Shown in pieces: positions 1 to 10,589 of a DNA stretch of 64,000 nt. Where the stretch lies: contig JAZGTN010000037.1 of the NCBI GenBank assembly GCA_037783415.1, positions 5,690,501 to 5,754,500 of the forward strand, in the 5' to 3' direction. A program made the translations under genes and the position numbers. Source of the stretch: Leptasterias polaris. Its lineage: Eukaryota > Echinodermata > Asteroidea > Forcipulatida > Asteriidae. The notes below the pieces were generated by a model. It was not told the DNA's origin, did no database searches, and saw only the letters and a list, made by a program, of their open reading frames with translations. Every line of letters starts with the position of its first letter. Within the stretch, counting starts at the first letter, position 1.

Positions 1-1600
1 TGTCTATTGGTAGGGTGCTAGTGGAGGCATTGAAAATATTGAAACTCAATCAAACTTTCACAACACTGGTGTGAAAGTTTCGAGTACCAATACTTTTTTG
101 CATACTTCCAATAAACAAAGAAATATATTTAGGACATCAGTTGATACATTGCATTAGTATATTATTTAGAATTCAAAGAAAACGCAATGGGCCCGTGAAA
201 ACTGGTTACCCTGTATATACAATCAAACAAACAATTGTTCCAACTTCCAACAAGGTGTCATGGGCACTTCGGGCTATAAAAAGCATTTGTTAAAATGGAA
301 TATCATCATTCACATCCCTTGAGATTGTGTGGCTTTTGTGTAATTTCATGACAGGTCACAGCCTGCTATTTTGTGCAACCAAATTTTTGACTCCTTAAAA
401 TGGCCAGCCGTTTGTTCCGCTAGTTATATTTCCACTTTTCCAGAGGCAGATTTATGTTTTTTAAATCACTTCTCACTAATTACAACACACTGTACAGATT
501 TTTGTGCATGAACAACTCTTAAAAAAGGATAAGAAGTAATTCCAAACAGCAAAATATATGAGAGATTTTAAGGCAATGTGCCCCTTTAAGGTAACTTTAC
601 AAGTTCCCAAGTAATTCTTAATCAAAAACATATCAACAAGATTTCTCTCACACCAAACTAGAGTTGGGTGAACATGTACCTCGATGAATAAACACACTCC
701 TACATGTACATGTAGCGCATGATTGTGCCCCACAAAAAGGGAATTGTAGCCCCTCCCCCCCCAATCAAGCCACCCCACCTGCAGCTTGACCCATGAACAC
801 TTGGCAATGACTGGGCAGTCACCCCCAAAAAGGGTGGGTCACCCATGGTTCACCCCAGACTCCGAAGAATTCCCCCAATCGCTTTGTAAACAATCATAGG
901 AGATGTAATAATAATTAATTACTTTACTACCCAAACAACTTGAATACAATCGCAACATAAGAAAGTTATAATTGAATTAAGCCCCAATTACTTATTCAGC
1001 ATTCACCACAAGTGTGCTCTTGACAACAATGCGTCATTCCGCATCTTGACTTTTGACATGTAAACAATACACAGCGCCCTCAATCTATTCTAACTAATGA
1101 TTGGACCATTTATACCAAGCTATAAACATAAGCGGCAAGTAAATTCTTGAAATCACCACATTAACTATAAAGACAAACTCATAAAGTTAAACACATAATA
1201 TTTTCTGTAGGGTCGTGTGGTTATTATCTGGAAGTTTAAATCTTATAAAGATGGTAATAGTACTTGGCATCCTGCAAAATTGATTATAAATCAATAAAAA
1301 TATATAAACAAATTTGATTGTATAGATGTTAATTAAAAAAAAAAAAAACCTTGTTGAGTGCAGTTCTTCAAAACTAACCTCAAAGTGAATTTTAGAAATT
1401 CAAATTTCGGATAGCGGTTATTGACAAAAATTATATATAATAATCCATCATTTTGATGGATGTTTCTTTGTTTTTTTTTAATTTATGACAGATCACCTAA
1501 AACATCACAAGGCCACACTTCAAGGTGAGGCCTAAACTGATTTGGGCTATTATTGACCCAAATCAACTGTCACCAGGGGCAAATTGACAACTACTCCTGT
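1..1600. other. noncoding AT-rich flank
   Basis: No coding exon, RNA gene or clear transposon end could be read here. The longest ORF (around 476-778, minus) has no recognisable motif and low-complexity composition. This is probably the distal 3' flank of the minus-strand TRMT10C. Confidence 0.5.
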
Positions 1601-1624
1601 GGCTAAAACAGTTACCCTCCTTCA

Positions 1625-1846
1625 CAGTCCATAAGGATGTAGGCATATGGGTATCATCCACTAGGAGCCTGGCTGGTAGAGCAGAATACACTACCTTCCC
1701 ATCTTTTTACGAAGCAATTTAGGCAAAGTGACTTGCTAAAGGGCACAATTGTCATGACTGGGTATCAAACCCACACTCTGCTGCTGGCAACACCAGAGCT
1801 TGGGTCTGGTGAACTAGACTAGACCGCTAAGCCACAACATGTTTTT
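1625..1846 (-). mobile_element. tRNA-derived SINE, Leu-like head
   Basis: Read on the minus strand, this begins with a tRNA-like head (GTGGCTTAGCGGTCTAG as degenerate A box, then TGGGTTTGATACCCAGTC as degenerate B box). It is followed by the body phrase CATGACAATTGTGCCC. The same head/body order occurs at 18.7-19.1, 29.7-30.1 and 50.0-50.3 kb, so this is a diverged member of that family. It begins about 16 bp after the TRMT10C stop codon, in the same sense, so it very probably makes up most of that gene's 3' UTR. Confidence 0.65.
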
Positions 1847-1861
1847 TTAACAACTGCTATG

Positions 1862-3199
1862 CTAGACTCTAACGCCAAGATGCTTCCTCTTCGGTACATG
1901 CATTAAGGCACTGTGCCAGTTACCAGACAATTTGAGCTCACTCAAGATACACATCATCTGATCCAATGTCAAGTTTTTTGTGCTTTTGTGCCATATGAGG
2001 TGCTCGTCCAATGGAAGTCTAGCATGAGGGATGCCTTTCTCTTCAGCTCTGCCAAGAGAAATGTTACTTTTCACTCTCCTGTCGACAAATCCACCGATTA
2101 TGTACACTTTGCTCGAGTCATACTCTGCGAGTATATTTGGCGAGTCGGCTGAAAGATAGACAAGGTCTTCTTCCCAGAGGACATCTTGAGGGCTCTCATT
2201 TGAGATGCTGACCATCAAACTGCCGACATGGTGACCATAGACTCGTTTCAACTCCTTTTCTATCGCGCCATCCTCAGGTATGTTTGTGAAGTAGATGTGG
2301 AAAGGATCTTGCAGTGTTTTGTTGGTTCTGACGATGAGGCCGAGCTGCAAGACAGTGTTGATGACCTCACGGCGGTCCATGAAGCCTTCGTAGCTCAGAT
2401 CAAACATGATGGGCTGACCAAACATCAAACCCCTGATGAGGTTCCACTGACTAGCAGCCGCCTCTGAGACGGATATCCCATGACGGATGAAACAGTTCCT
2501 CACAGTCAACCCCGTCTCAACTGAGGAATTCCCAAGTGCTTTGAGATTGTGTTCTATAAGTTTGTCTTCAGCCTGCTTTTGTTTTAAATTTTCCTTTCTC
2601 GACAAGAAACTCAAAAATTTATTTCTGCTGGACTTCGTTTGGAGGGTCAGAAGATAATCTAGATCCATAGAATGAATTCCTTCAGGAACCGGTTTCTTAT
2701 ACTGCTTTCTCTGATGGATTGCAAAGGCCAAGTTCTTGATATTGTTTTGCATTTGAGTTTCTGAGTCATCGTTCCTTTTTAACCTGCTCAGAATCTCTTG
2801 CTCCAGAGAAAGGTAGCCTGCAAACTGTCCAGGACGATTTTGTGAGACATCTGTGGATTCCAAACTTAGTTCTTGGGACTCTGTATTCTGTCTGCCGTGC
2901 TTACTTTGGACCTCTTCAAACTGTATTCGTGCATGTGTGCTGAAATGTTTGCTCAGTTGACAATTTCTAAATTGCTCATCGAAGGTCAAACCTTGAAACA
3001 GGTGTCCGAATACCAACTTTCTTCTGTCCCTGCGACTGGGCCCTCCTTGGCAAGAATCGTTGTAGATCTCAATGAAATCTGGGAGTAGTTGGAAGAGTTC
3101 TGATGATGGTTTTACATTCCGACGGCTACGTATGATGATATCTGCCTGAACCCTCCGAATGGCTTGCATGGGCGTTCTTAAATGCTGCAAGCTTATCAT
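1862..3199 (-). CDS. TRMT10C: mitochondrial RNase P subunit 1 / tRNA (purine-9) methyltransferase
   Basis: A single uninterrupted ORF of 445 codons on the minus strand. Its C-terminal ~200 residues carry the TRM10-type SPOUT methyltransferase signature: SADSPNIL, then VYIIGGFVDRR (about residues 365-375, with the proposed catalytic Asp in GGFVD), LPLDEHL, NLTLDQM and VPKRKHLGV near the C-terminus. The family protein (about 400 aa in vertebrates) binds mitochondrial pre-tRNA with HSD17B10. It methylates N1 of purine 9 and presents the substrate to PRORP for 5' cleavage. The N-terminus is basic and Ser/Arg-rich without acidic residues in its first ~30 positions, consistent with a mitochondrial presequence. 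The GGFVDRR/VPKRKH pattern fits TRMT10C better than the cytosolic TRMT10A/B paralogues. No splice signals interrupt it. The upstream promoter is not identifiable. Confidence 0.93.
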   Translation of the reverse strand: MISLQHLRTPMQAIRRVQADIIIRSRRNVKPSSELFQLLPDFIEIYNDSCQGGPSRRDRRKLVFGHLFQGLTFDEQFRNCQLSKHFSTHARIQFEEVQSKHGRQNTESQELSLESTDVSQNRPGQFAGYLSLEQEILSRLKRNDDSETQMQNNIKNLAFAIHQRKQYKKPVPEGIHSMDLDYLLTLQTKSSRNKFLSFLSRKENLKQKQAEDKLIEHNLKALGNSSVETGLTVRNCFIRHGISVSEAAASQWNLIRGLMFGQPIMFDLSYEGFMDRREVINTVLQLGLIVRTNKTLQDPFHIYFTNIPEDGAIEKELKRVYGHHVGSLMVSISNESPQDVLWEEDLVYLSADSPNILAEYDSSKVYIIGGFVDRRVKSNISLGRAEEKGIPHARLPLDEHLIWHKSTKNLTLDQMMCILSELKLSGNWHSALMHVPKRKHLGVRV

Positions 3200-3780
3200 A
3201 ATTATGATGAGTTACTTTGACCTGAGTGGCAACCTTTCCTACATAAATGAAAGATAGAAATATACCAATCATATTATTATTAGGCAACATGAGAAACGGT
3301 TTGAATCTTTTTGTTTCATAAAGAAGTTCTGCAGAAAAGGCACCATCGGACGCCCTTCCTTGAAGACGGGTTCAAGATGCCCTGTTTATTTGGCCGAGTA
3401 ATTTTTCGCACACATAATATTTAATACATCTGTATACCTGAATTTGTAAGCGAAGTGAACGCTCCCTCAAATCCCATTTACAATTACATACTGTAATTGT
3501 TACAGGTAACTTTAAGGTAACTTTCTGCAAGATACAATGTTATGTATCAAATTTCTGATCGCCCATTCATTATTCTCAGGTGTTTTAACTGGTATTTGGC
3601 CAGCTGACCACTGGTAAGGGAGAACGCTGCTAGTAAAGCCCAAATATCAGTTCATATAGAGTCTGCCATGACATTTTAAAGCATCATGTACTCGTATAAC
3701 CCTAGCCCCCCCGAGGATCATTCACCCTGGCGTTCAAATTTGCAAGGTGAGAAGTTTTATGAGCGTTTTTCAACCAACAT
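3200..3780. other. 5' flank of TRMT10C
   Basis: AT-rich sequence with no coding or repeat signal that I could support. The promoter and any 5' untranslated exon of TRMT10C should lie here. Confidence 0.35.
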
Positions 3781-3784
3781 TAAA

Positions 3785-4500
3785 AAAAATTGATCTTGAT
3801 CTTGATAAGCTCCAACTGGAGCAAAACACTCAATGCGAAATTAAAGATTGAGATGTGGATTAGTCGTGTGTTTTGGGCGCAGCAGATATAAGGACCATGG
3901 AATTTAGCGGAGTATGTGATACTGGTGGTAGAGTATGGTAGCTGGTTCCAGTCTCTTGCCGTGTTTGGGAAGACTTCTGGTGGCAGTTGGTCTTGGATGA
4001 TGGTATTTGGAGCGAGAGTGGATTGTGATTTCTGGTAGCTGATGCTGATAAACCCCTTATGTTGAATTCAAGGTGCTCGTCCAACTGGAGGTCTATTATT
4101 GTTATGAATAACTTTGTGCAATGTGACTAGCCGCTGAATTTGGCGTCACTCTTGGAGTGTTTGAAGTTGGAGTTCACACTCAACATGGCGGTTACTTAGC
4201 TTTCCCTCCCATAGTCGTGCATACATTGTAAGACCCAGTTACTGGGGCGCTGTACTCCTTTTTTCGAAATTTTGACATCATCGGTCGACCAATGATGTCA
4301 AAATTTTGAAAAAAGGAGTTTGACATCATCGGTCGACCGATGATGTCAAAATTTTGAAAAAAGGAGTACAGCGTCCCAGTTACTGGGTCAAGTCATGCAT
4401 AATGAATCGCGCAGCTCGGCGTTGGACAGCTTCGACTTTCCTGATGTTACGAATTGTGTGTGGATCCCAGACTGGACTGCAATATAATGATCATTATCAC
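3785..4500 (-). mobile_element. non-LTR retrotransposon 3' fragment (CR1/L2/jockey-like RT C-terminus), split by a MITE
   Basis: On the minus strand 4390-4490 reads YCSPVWDPHTIR then EAVQRRAARFIMHD, the conserved region just after the reverse-transcriptase palm domain. After the inserted foldback element (4230-4390) the reading resumes, with stops and shifts, as LSNRHVECELQLQTLQE, and later as DWNQLPYSTTS. It ends in a short GATCAA repeat (about 3785-3815), a typical CR1/L2-style tail. The catalytic domains are missing. This is a decayed, inactive insertion. Confidence 0.75.
4230..4390. mobile_element. foldback MITE with GACCCAGTTACTGGG ends
   Basis: The termini are inverted copies (GACCCAGTTACTGGGGCGC on the left, its complement on the right apart from one base). 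The interior is two direct copies of a GGTCGACC-centred palindrome (TTTTGACATCATCGGTCGACC and its complement). It sits inside the reverse-transcriptase remnant at 3785-4500. A much shorter element with the same ends is at 35468-35516. Confidence 0.8.
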
Positions 4501-5997
4501 CAACAAACTTCACAAAATTTGCCATAATTTTTTTGTCGATGTTTGGTACTTTGTTTTGGGTTTGTTGGCTTATTGGATGTTATTCTTCACTTGTATCAAA
4601 AGAAATTGGTAATGTTAGGTACATGTACATGTATGTGACAATCTGACCATTGTGTGCTAACTGCATGGCTCAGTGCACCCCTGACTTGATAGCACATTGA
4701 CTGGCCACTCTGCTGGGTGCATCATCATTTTGCATATATATGTAGTAATTGTATTTTAGGAGTACACATAATGCACAGGTATTTATGGTGCAGAACACTA
4801 TATTCCTCTGTATCAGTATCTTCAATTTTTTTTGATCCGTGTTGTAAAAGTGGGGGAAAAAATTGGTTAAAGTTTTTGGTTGTCAAAGTAATTGATTCAT
4901 TACCTGAAGGGATGTATTGATTGTTTTAAAACCTAATGTCATTGTTTGTACATATATTTGTCTATACCTGTGTTTAATTTGAAGTCAATCTGATCATCAG
5001 CACATTATTTATTTGAGTCCTCAAAAATGTGTGTCAACGGCAAAAAATTGTAAAAATGGCCGGATTTCATACTGGCGAATGCTTTACTGTCAGTTACTGC
5101 ATGGAGATAGAAATAGACTGCCTGTCAGACTACCAATCATACTAAACTGAGATTTATGACAAGATTTGTGCAAGTTATTCTTCTTCTGGAGAGCTGTGAA
5201 GATGTAATACTTTCTAAAATTAACTATTGTGAGTGAATAAGATGCGACATGTATGTTTTTAAGTCGCCGTTTTGTGGGGGGTTTTGGGTTACTGAAAACA
5301 TAAGGTTTAAATTATCAATATCAGTAACTAAAATTAAAAATTAAGGAACTGTTCTTTTATAATAAGTAAAAACAGTTGCAAAGTGTTCTGTGTTTAGTAA
5401 GGCTTTCGGTTTACTGAAAGTTTTATTAAAATCTGTTGGATATTTTTATTTCAGAACTTCCCGAAAACTTAGGAAAGGTCACACTTTTTTCTTAGTTTTA
5501 CATTTAAATAAAACAATACTAGTAAAAATACAAAATAAGCCTGTCAATTAAATGTTATAAAATATTCCTAACTTGTAAAATAATTCACCTATAGGGCCTA
5601 CCTCCATGATTATATATAACAAAGATATTTACATTGTGGTAGAGCTCTTTCTGATGGTACTAAAATTATGTCAAAATGTTTAATTCTAATTTTTTTTGTC
5701 ACATACCCTCCTGGATCTGGAGGAAGGAAATACATACATATATTGTAGTATTATTACATTAGTAATACTATCTATACTAACTTTAACTTACTGAACTGAG
5801 TAATAATGTGAGAAGTAATTTTTAGTTAATATTATTTTATGGGGTGGTTGTTGCAAAGTTTAAGTGATCCGGAACTGGTCAATGATCCGGAACTGGTCAA
5901 ACGACTGTAAATCTAACAATAATGGTTTTACTCACTGTTTTAAAAACATTTGTAACATTGTGTCGATGTCGATGATACTATACTAAATTCTACCTCC

Positions 5998-6033
<36 letters not shown>

Positions 6034-6623
6034 TACACTACATTGATCCCCAAAACACCGCCGCGCCGCACCCGACATGCATCAGCAGCGCAGAGCTAAC
6101 CAAAAGGAGGTTGCACACAAAAAGATCATTGTGTTGCAAATAGTCGGGTTTCCAGATTATTTATTATCGTGATCAAAACCAATATACCTTTGGAGACTAG
6201 ACCAACCAATTATCGCATCATCAAACGACTTTGGCTACGGCTATGGCCCATGGCTGGCCGGTGACAACGTTGGGATGGGGAACACGACTTCTTAGCGATC
6301 TGGCCGGCTGTAGCCACTGCAAAGCCACAGGGGGTCGCGTGATCGGCAAAAGACGAGCGACAGAGGGCGTAATTTTATGTAAACTAATTATTTACATTCC
6401 TTAATTCTGCTGCTGACGACGATGTACTCCTCCTAGTCCTAGCCCCCCTGATCTCTCTGGACGATCAATAGGTAAAATAATACATTACTCTACCTCCATG
6501 TACAACTGTACAGTTCCAGCATTGCAGTGGTGTACATAAAACCGTCGAGCAAGACAAACCACGTGGTTTACAAAGACTAAAGAGAGTGACCTTGGGTAGT
6601 TCGAGGATTTACCTGGCACTATT
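4501..6623. other. noncoding AT-rich DNA
   Basis: No exon could be supported. It contains a tandem copy of GATCCGGAACTGGTCAA (about 5866-5900) and the trinucleotide tract at 5998-6034. The strand and purpose of the rest are unknown. Confidence 0.4.
5998..6034. repeat. (ATG)n microsatellite
   Basis: About twelve consecutive ATG triplets on the plus strand. Confidence 0.95.
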
Positions 6624-6961
6624 AAAGGCCAAGTAAACAAAAATACCAGTTGATCGTCCGGGTTTTTTTCAAAAAGAGGAGGATGAGGGCCTTTTTATTT
6701 TTTATTTCTTTCGAAGGTGGCCGCCGCCAAGCATTTTAATTCAAACTGGCCACCAATTCTTCAGTTTAAAGTCACCACTTACTTTCTGTAGTTACTACTT
6801 ATCAAGTTCTAAAAGATTGGTAAGTCTAATGAAAAACACACAGAAAATGTGTCTTTTTGAAGAAAAAAAAGTAAAATAAAAAATAACAATAAAAAGGATG
6901 CGGCCTCAAAAAAGCATGAGGGAGGGGATGATCAACTGGTAATTTTTTTTATTTGGCCTAA
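6624..6961. mobile_element. MITE with AAGGCCAA...TTGGCCTA termini
   Basis: The left end (AAGGCCAAGTAAACAAAAAT then ACCAGTTGATCGTCC) is a near-perfect inverted copy of the right end (GGATGATCAACTGGT, AATTTTTTTTATTTGGCCTA). The arms are about 36 bp, the element about 338 bp, and there is no coding capacity. This is a non-autonomous DNA transposon or foldback. Confidence 0.75.
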
Positions 6962-8111
6962 GTTATAATTATATGACGCTACTGGCAGGCAGAAATAATT
7001 AAGTTAATAATAAATTAATACAAATATTATATTTATAATTATATTTTTAATTATTCACCTGTGTTGTCGGGCTCCATATAAGATTAAAAAGCCTTGTAAT
7101 GCCCACCCTTAGTCATATCAAATACTAAATAGTATACACCACTGCACATCCCCCACATGCCTAATAAAAATAAAAATATTGTAATTTAAACCGACATGAT
7201 TAAAACAGTTAAATGAAGTGCCGACTTATTACACTATATAATCCTGGATATAAATAATCACTAAACTGAGAAATATTTTTAAAATTTAGGAACCTAAATA
7301 TTTGGTTGTCCAATTTAGGTATTTTTTAGTATAAAATAGAAAAAGTATTTCGTAAAAAATTTCAAGTAATATATTCCAATATACAATAATTAGTACAAAA
7401 TAGTATACATTAATATATGACACTTACTTTACACCACAGGCTTAGTTAGTCAAAAAAAGGCTCACTTCATTTAACTGTTCAGTCCGAGTTGACTTGTGAC
7501 CAAGATGAATTGGGACCGAGTTGACTTTGGACCAAGTTGACCTGGGGCAAGTTGACTTTCAAACAAAGTTGACCACTACCCATTGTGAATAGAGCATTTC
7601 TACAATCCAGACTTCAGTAGTCCTTGCTAGTCCTCCATGAAGAAAGAGCATGGCGGCAAAATTAGAGTATTAGATTAAGAACTCTAATCATGCTAGTGCG
7701 GTACCCAAGCAAAAGTTCAAAAACATGTGTAACTGTCATGTTGTAAAATGTAGTAAGTAAATAATTTACATGCTTGTGGATTTCCCCCCACCATCTCCAC
7801 AGGATTTTATTTTATTTATTTATTTATTTACAGCGCTTATAAAACATCAGCATAGCCTGTATTCTCGTTAGGTAAAACCCCAATATTCTTTATTTCCATT
7901 GGAAATGTAACATCTATTTGGGGTACTCTTATAACTTGTTCCGCTATCAACTAGAACTATGGGGAGGTTTGTTCCGCCACCATCTCCACGATGGCAGAAC
8001 GATAACGAGCCACATAAAAAAAGTTCTAGGAGTACTACTGGGGATGACTACATTCAGCATTTTCTTTATTTTACAGTTTGAAGACTTTGTTTTGAGGATG
8101 AGAAAGTGAAG
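6962..8111. other. noncoding AT-rich DNA upstream of TXNL4B
   Basis: No exon recognised. The TXNL4B promoter and 5' UTR must lie in the last part. A short degenerate tandem repeat lies at 7489-7573. Confidence 0.4.
7489..7573. repeat. degenerate short tandem repeat, GTTGACTTGGGACCAA-like
   Basis: Four imperfect units of about 20 bp with the shared words GTTGACTT and GACCAAG. Confidence 0.6.
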
Positions 8112-9788
8112 ATGAGTTTTCTCCTTCCCAAGCTGCTAAGTAAGAAGGAGATAGATCAAGTCATAAAGACGACACAAGACTTAGTTCTTGTCCTTCGGTT
8201 TGGACGCAATTCTGATCTAACATGCCTCCAGCTTGATGAAATTGTAAGTAAACAGGCCTGTGGTTAACACAGAGTGAATCAACTTGAAAAATTCCAGACC
8301 TGTAAACTTATGGGTCTGGAATTTGTAAGTTGATTGGCCTCGGTGGTGCCTCTTAATTCTTCCCATTTGGCATCTTTGACAGTTTGTTGACAAAGACATC
8401 CATTCAAAACCATTCAGTGGGTTGTGTATGATTCTGGTGGAATAGCTTTGCACAGAACTATTTGTGTATTTGATATGCATACTTGCCAAATTGTATCGAA
8501 TTGCTGGCTGGTACTGTACTTCTATCATTCAAAATCATGTTGCATTTTGCATTGTCAGATAGTGGGGGGCTGGGTTAATTAAATTAACAGGCTTGGTCAT
8601 CTTTGGTCTTGGAGCCGCATGTAAGTTGGGACTAAAATTATATGTGAGGGTATTGTGTGAAAAAAAAATTGACCTGATTGTGTGACTGAAGTTCAGAAAA
8701 GATTTTTCTTCTTATTGCAAAAACTCTTGAAGTTCCCTTGATGTATGCAAGCCTGAAATATTATCTTTGAAAAGGCAACTGGCCATTTTTATTTTGCAAA
8801 AGGCACTTTCATTTGAAAATCTGAAATTATTTTGGAGGGGCACCAAGTTCAAGACCAGGGGCAACAGAGGCTGTAGGTCTAGTATGCCAAGAAGAAAAAA
8901 ATCAATAACACTTCATTGTGACCTTGAACTCAACCTGAGATACCTTTGTCGAACCATCATGAATGATAAAACATTTATATAATACAAGTGTTGACAACCA
9001 GAGGTCAAATAATTGTTTTCCCCGAACAGCTTGCCAAGACTGCCCATGATCTATCCAAGATGGCTGCCATCTACTGCGTCGATGCTGACAGTGTGCCAGT
9101 TTATTTGCAGTACTTTGACATCACGCTAATACCAGCAACTGTTTTTTTCTTCAACGGACAACACATGAAGGTTGACTATGGGTATGCTTTAAGTTGATCT
9201 CTTTTGAAACCAGCAATTTAAGTGGACAGGCTGTACAGTGTAAAAAAAAAAAATCAATACCGATAAAGAGGTCAAAATACTTTGAACCATGGTATAATGT
9301 GTATTATACTTTCAGGGATGTGATAGACTGTTGAAAAAAAAACTGAACTCTGAGCTCAAAAAATTTCAAAAAACACCCGGTTAAAAACGGAGATATCACA
9401 TCCCTGTATTTTATATGTATCCTAAAACTCATTCTCCACAGGGTGGTGTTGGAGGTTTTGTCCACCAAACAGTGCCACAACCCTTATCCAAGCAATTTGG
9501 TTTACATCCTTTTTACATATTCATTGAAAGAAACTAACAAGTACAGTTAAAAATTAATAGTTGAATTTATTGTTGATACTATAATTAAAATAAAAAACAA
9601 ATTTTTAAATATCTAATTTCAGGACTCCTGATCACACAAAGTTTATTGGGAGCTTTAAGATAAAGCAAGACTTCATTGACCTCATCGAGGTCATCTACCG
9701 TGGAGCTATGAAGGGGAAGGTCATGGTCACGTCCCCCATTGATCCCAAAAATATAACACAGTATGAGCTGCTCTATCAGGATATATGA
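8112..9788 (+). CDS. TXNL4B: thioredoxin-like protein 4B (Dim1-like splicing factor)
   Basis: Three exons: 8112-8243, 9030-9181 and 9623-9788, with GT-AG introns and consistent phases, giving 149 residues, the usual length for the family. The start ATG opens MSFLLPKL, followed by KEIDQVI and VLVLRFGR. Exon 2 reads [14 protein letters not shown] and then [15 protein letters not shown]. Exon 3 reads [10 protein letters not shown] and [14 protein letters not shown], ending YELLYQDI. The thioredoxin fold lacks the CXXC redox motif, as expected. The family is nuclear, related to the U5 snRNP 15-kDa protein TXNL4A/Dim1, and is implicated in pre-mRNA splicing and the G2/M transition. MSFLLPKL at the start and the LLYQDI terminus point to 4B, not 4A. 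The gene is convergent with ZCRB1, with about 800 bp between the two stops. Confidence 0.95.
8745..8885 (+). repeat. dispersed repeat, AGGGGCACCAAG...CCAGGGGCAAC family
   Basis: Lies inside TXNL4B intron 1. It shares the phrases CACTT(T/C)CATT(T/A), GGGGCACCAAG and AAGACCAGGGGCAACAGAGG with copies at about 14590-14660 and 34330-34520. Confidence 0.55.
9313..9403. mobile_element. short foldback element, CAGGGATGTGAT termini
   Basis: CAGGGATGTGATAGACTG on the left and ATATCACATCCCTG on the right form an inverted pair about 90 bp apart, in TXNL4B intron 2. The same left end (CAGGGATGTGATCGGCTGTTG) recurs at about 63797. Confidence 0.65.
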
Positions 9789-9839
9789 TCTACCGAACAT
9801 GCAACTGGCACAACAACCAGAAGTCATAAGCCTTCTACA

Positions 9840-10480
9840 ACTGAGGACTACTGAGGCAGTTGACCCTCTGAGGTTGTACCTCTTTCATATCACACTTTGG
9901 ATATGATCAACTGAGGATACAAGTGGCAGACAGAAGGTAGTAGCCTTCTAGAGGCATGTTGACCCTCACTGAGGTACATTGTACCTTGTTCATATAACAC
10001 AGATGAATGACCGAGGTTATAATTAGCAAACTAAAATGCTTAGCCTTCTATTGTAATGTAAGCATACTGAGGTATACAGATCTAGAGGTACATTGTACAT
10101 ATCACATAGATGATTGACCGAGGTTATAATTAACAGCCTAAAATGCTTAGCCTCCTATTGTAATGTAAGCATACTGTGGTATACAGATCTAGAAGCATGT
10201 TTAGCCTCTCAGAGGTACACTGTACCTCTTTCATCATCGATACTGTTGACCGAGGATATAAGTGTCACAGACTGAAGTCGTGTAATACAAGCATTAAGCA
10301 TACTGAGGTTTATAGATTTAGAGGTTTGGTGACCCTGAGGTACATTGTACCTCACTCTAACTGTACCTGTTAGAGTGATTGTTATGGCAGAATGCTTCGA
10401 TTCAAATGCTCAGGTTGACTCACTGAGTAACCTTCTTCATATTGCACTTTGATATAATTCAGTGAGGATATGATTGGCAA
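9840..10480 (+). repeat. degenerate ~110-125 bp tandem repeat with GAGGTACATTGTACCTC palindromes (TXNL4B 3' flank)
   Basis: About five imperfect units begin right after the TXNL4B stop. Each carries a GAGGTACAwTGTACCTC-like near-palindrome (9970s, 10080s, 10212, 10336) plus shared phrases such as TGACCGAGGTTATAATTA, AATGCTTAGCCT and AAGCATACTGAGGT. It probably overlaps the 3' UTR. Confidence 0.7.
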
Positions 10481-10589
10481 AAAGATGTGCTTAACTATGT
10501 GTTGTATCAGTATGCTGATGGAGGCTCCTCTTTGATATCAACGTCACTGTATGGCCACTTTATGAGAGAAATATTCCCTCAAAGCCACC

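Noticed and set aside
1913..3088. Plus-strand ORFs overlapping TRMT10C
   Set aside because: Shadow frames of the strongly conserved minus-strand CDS.
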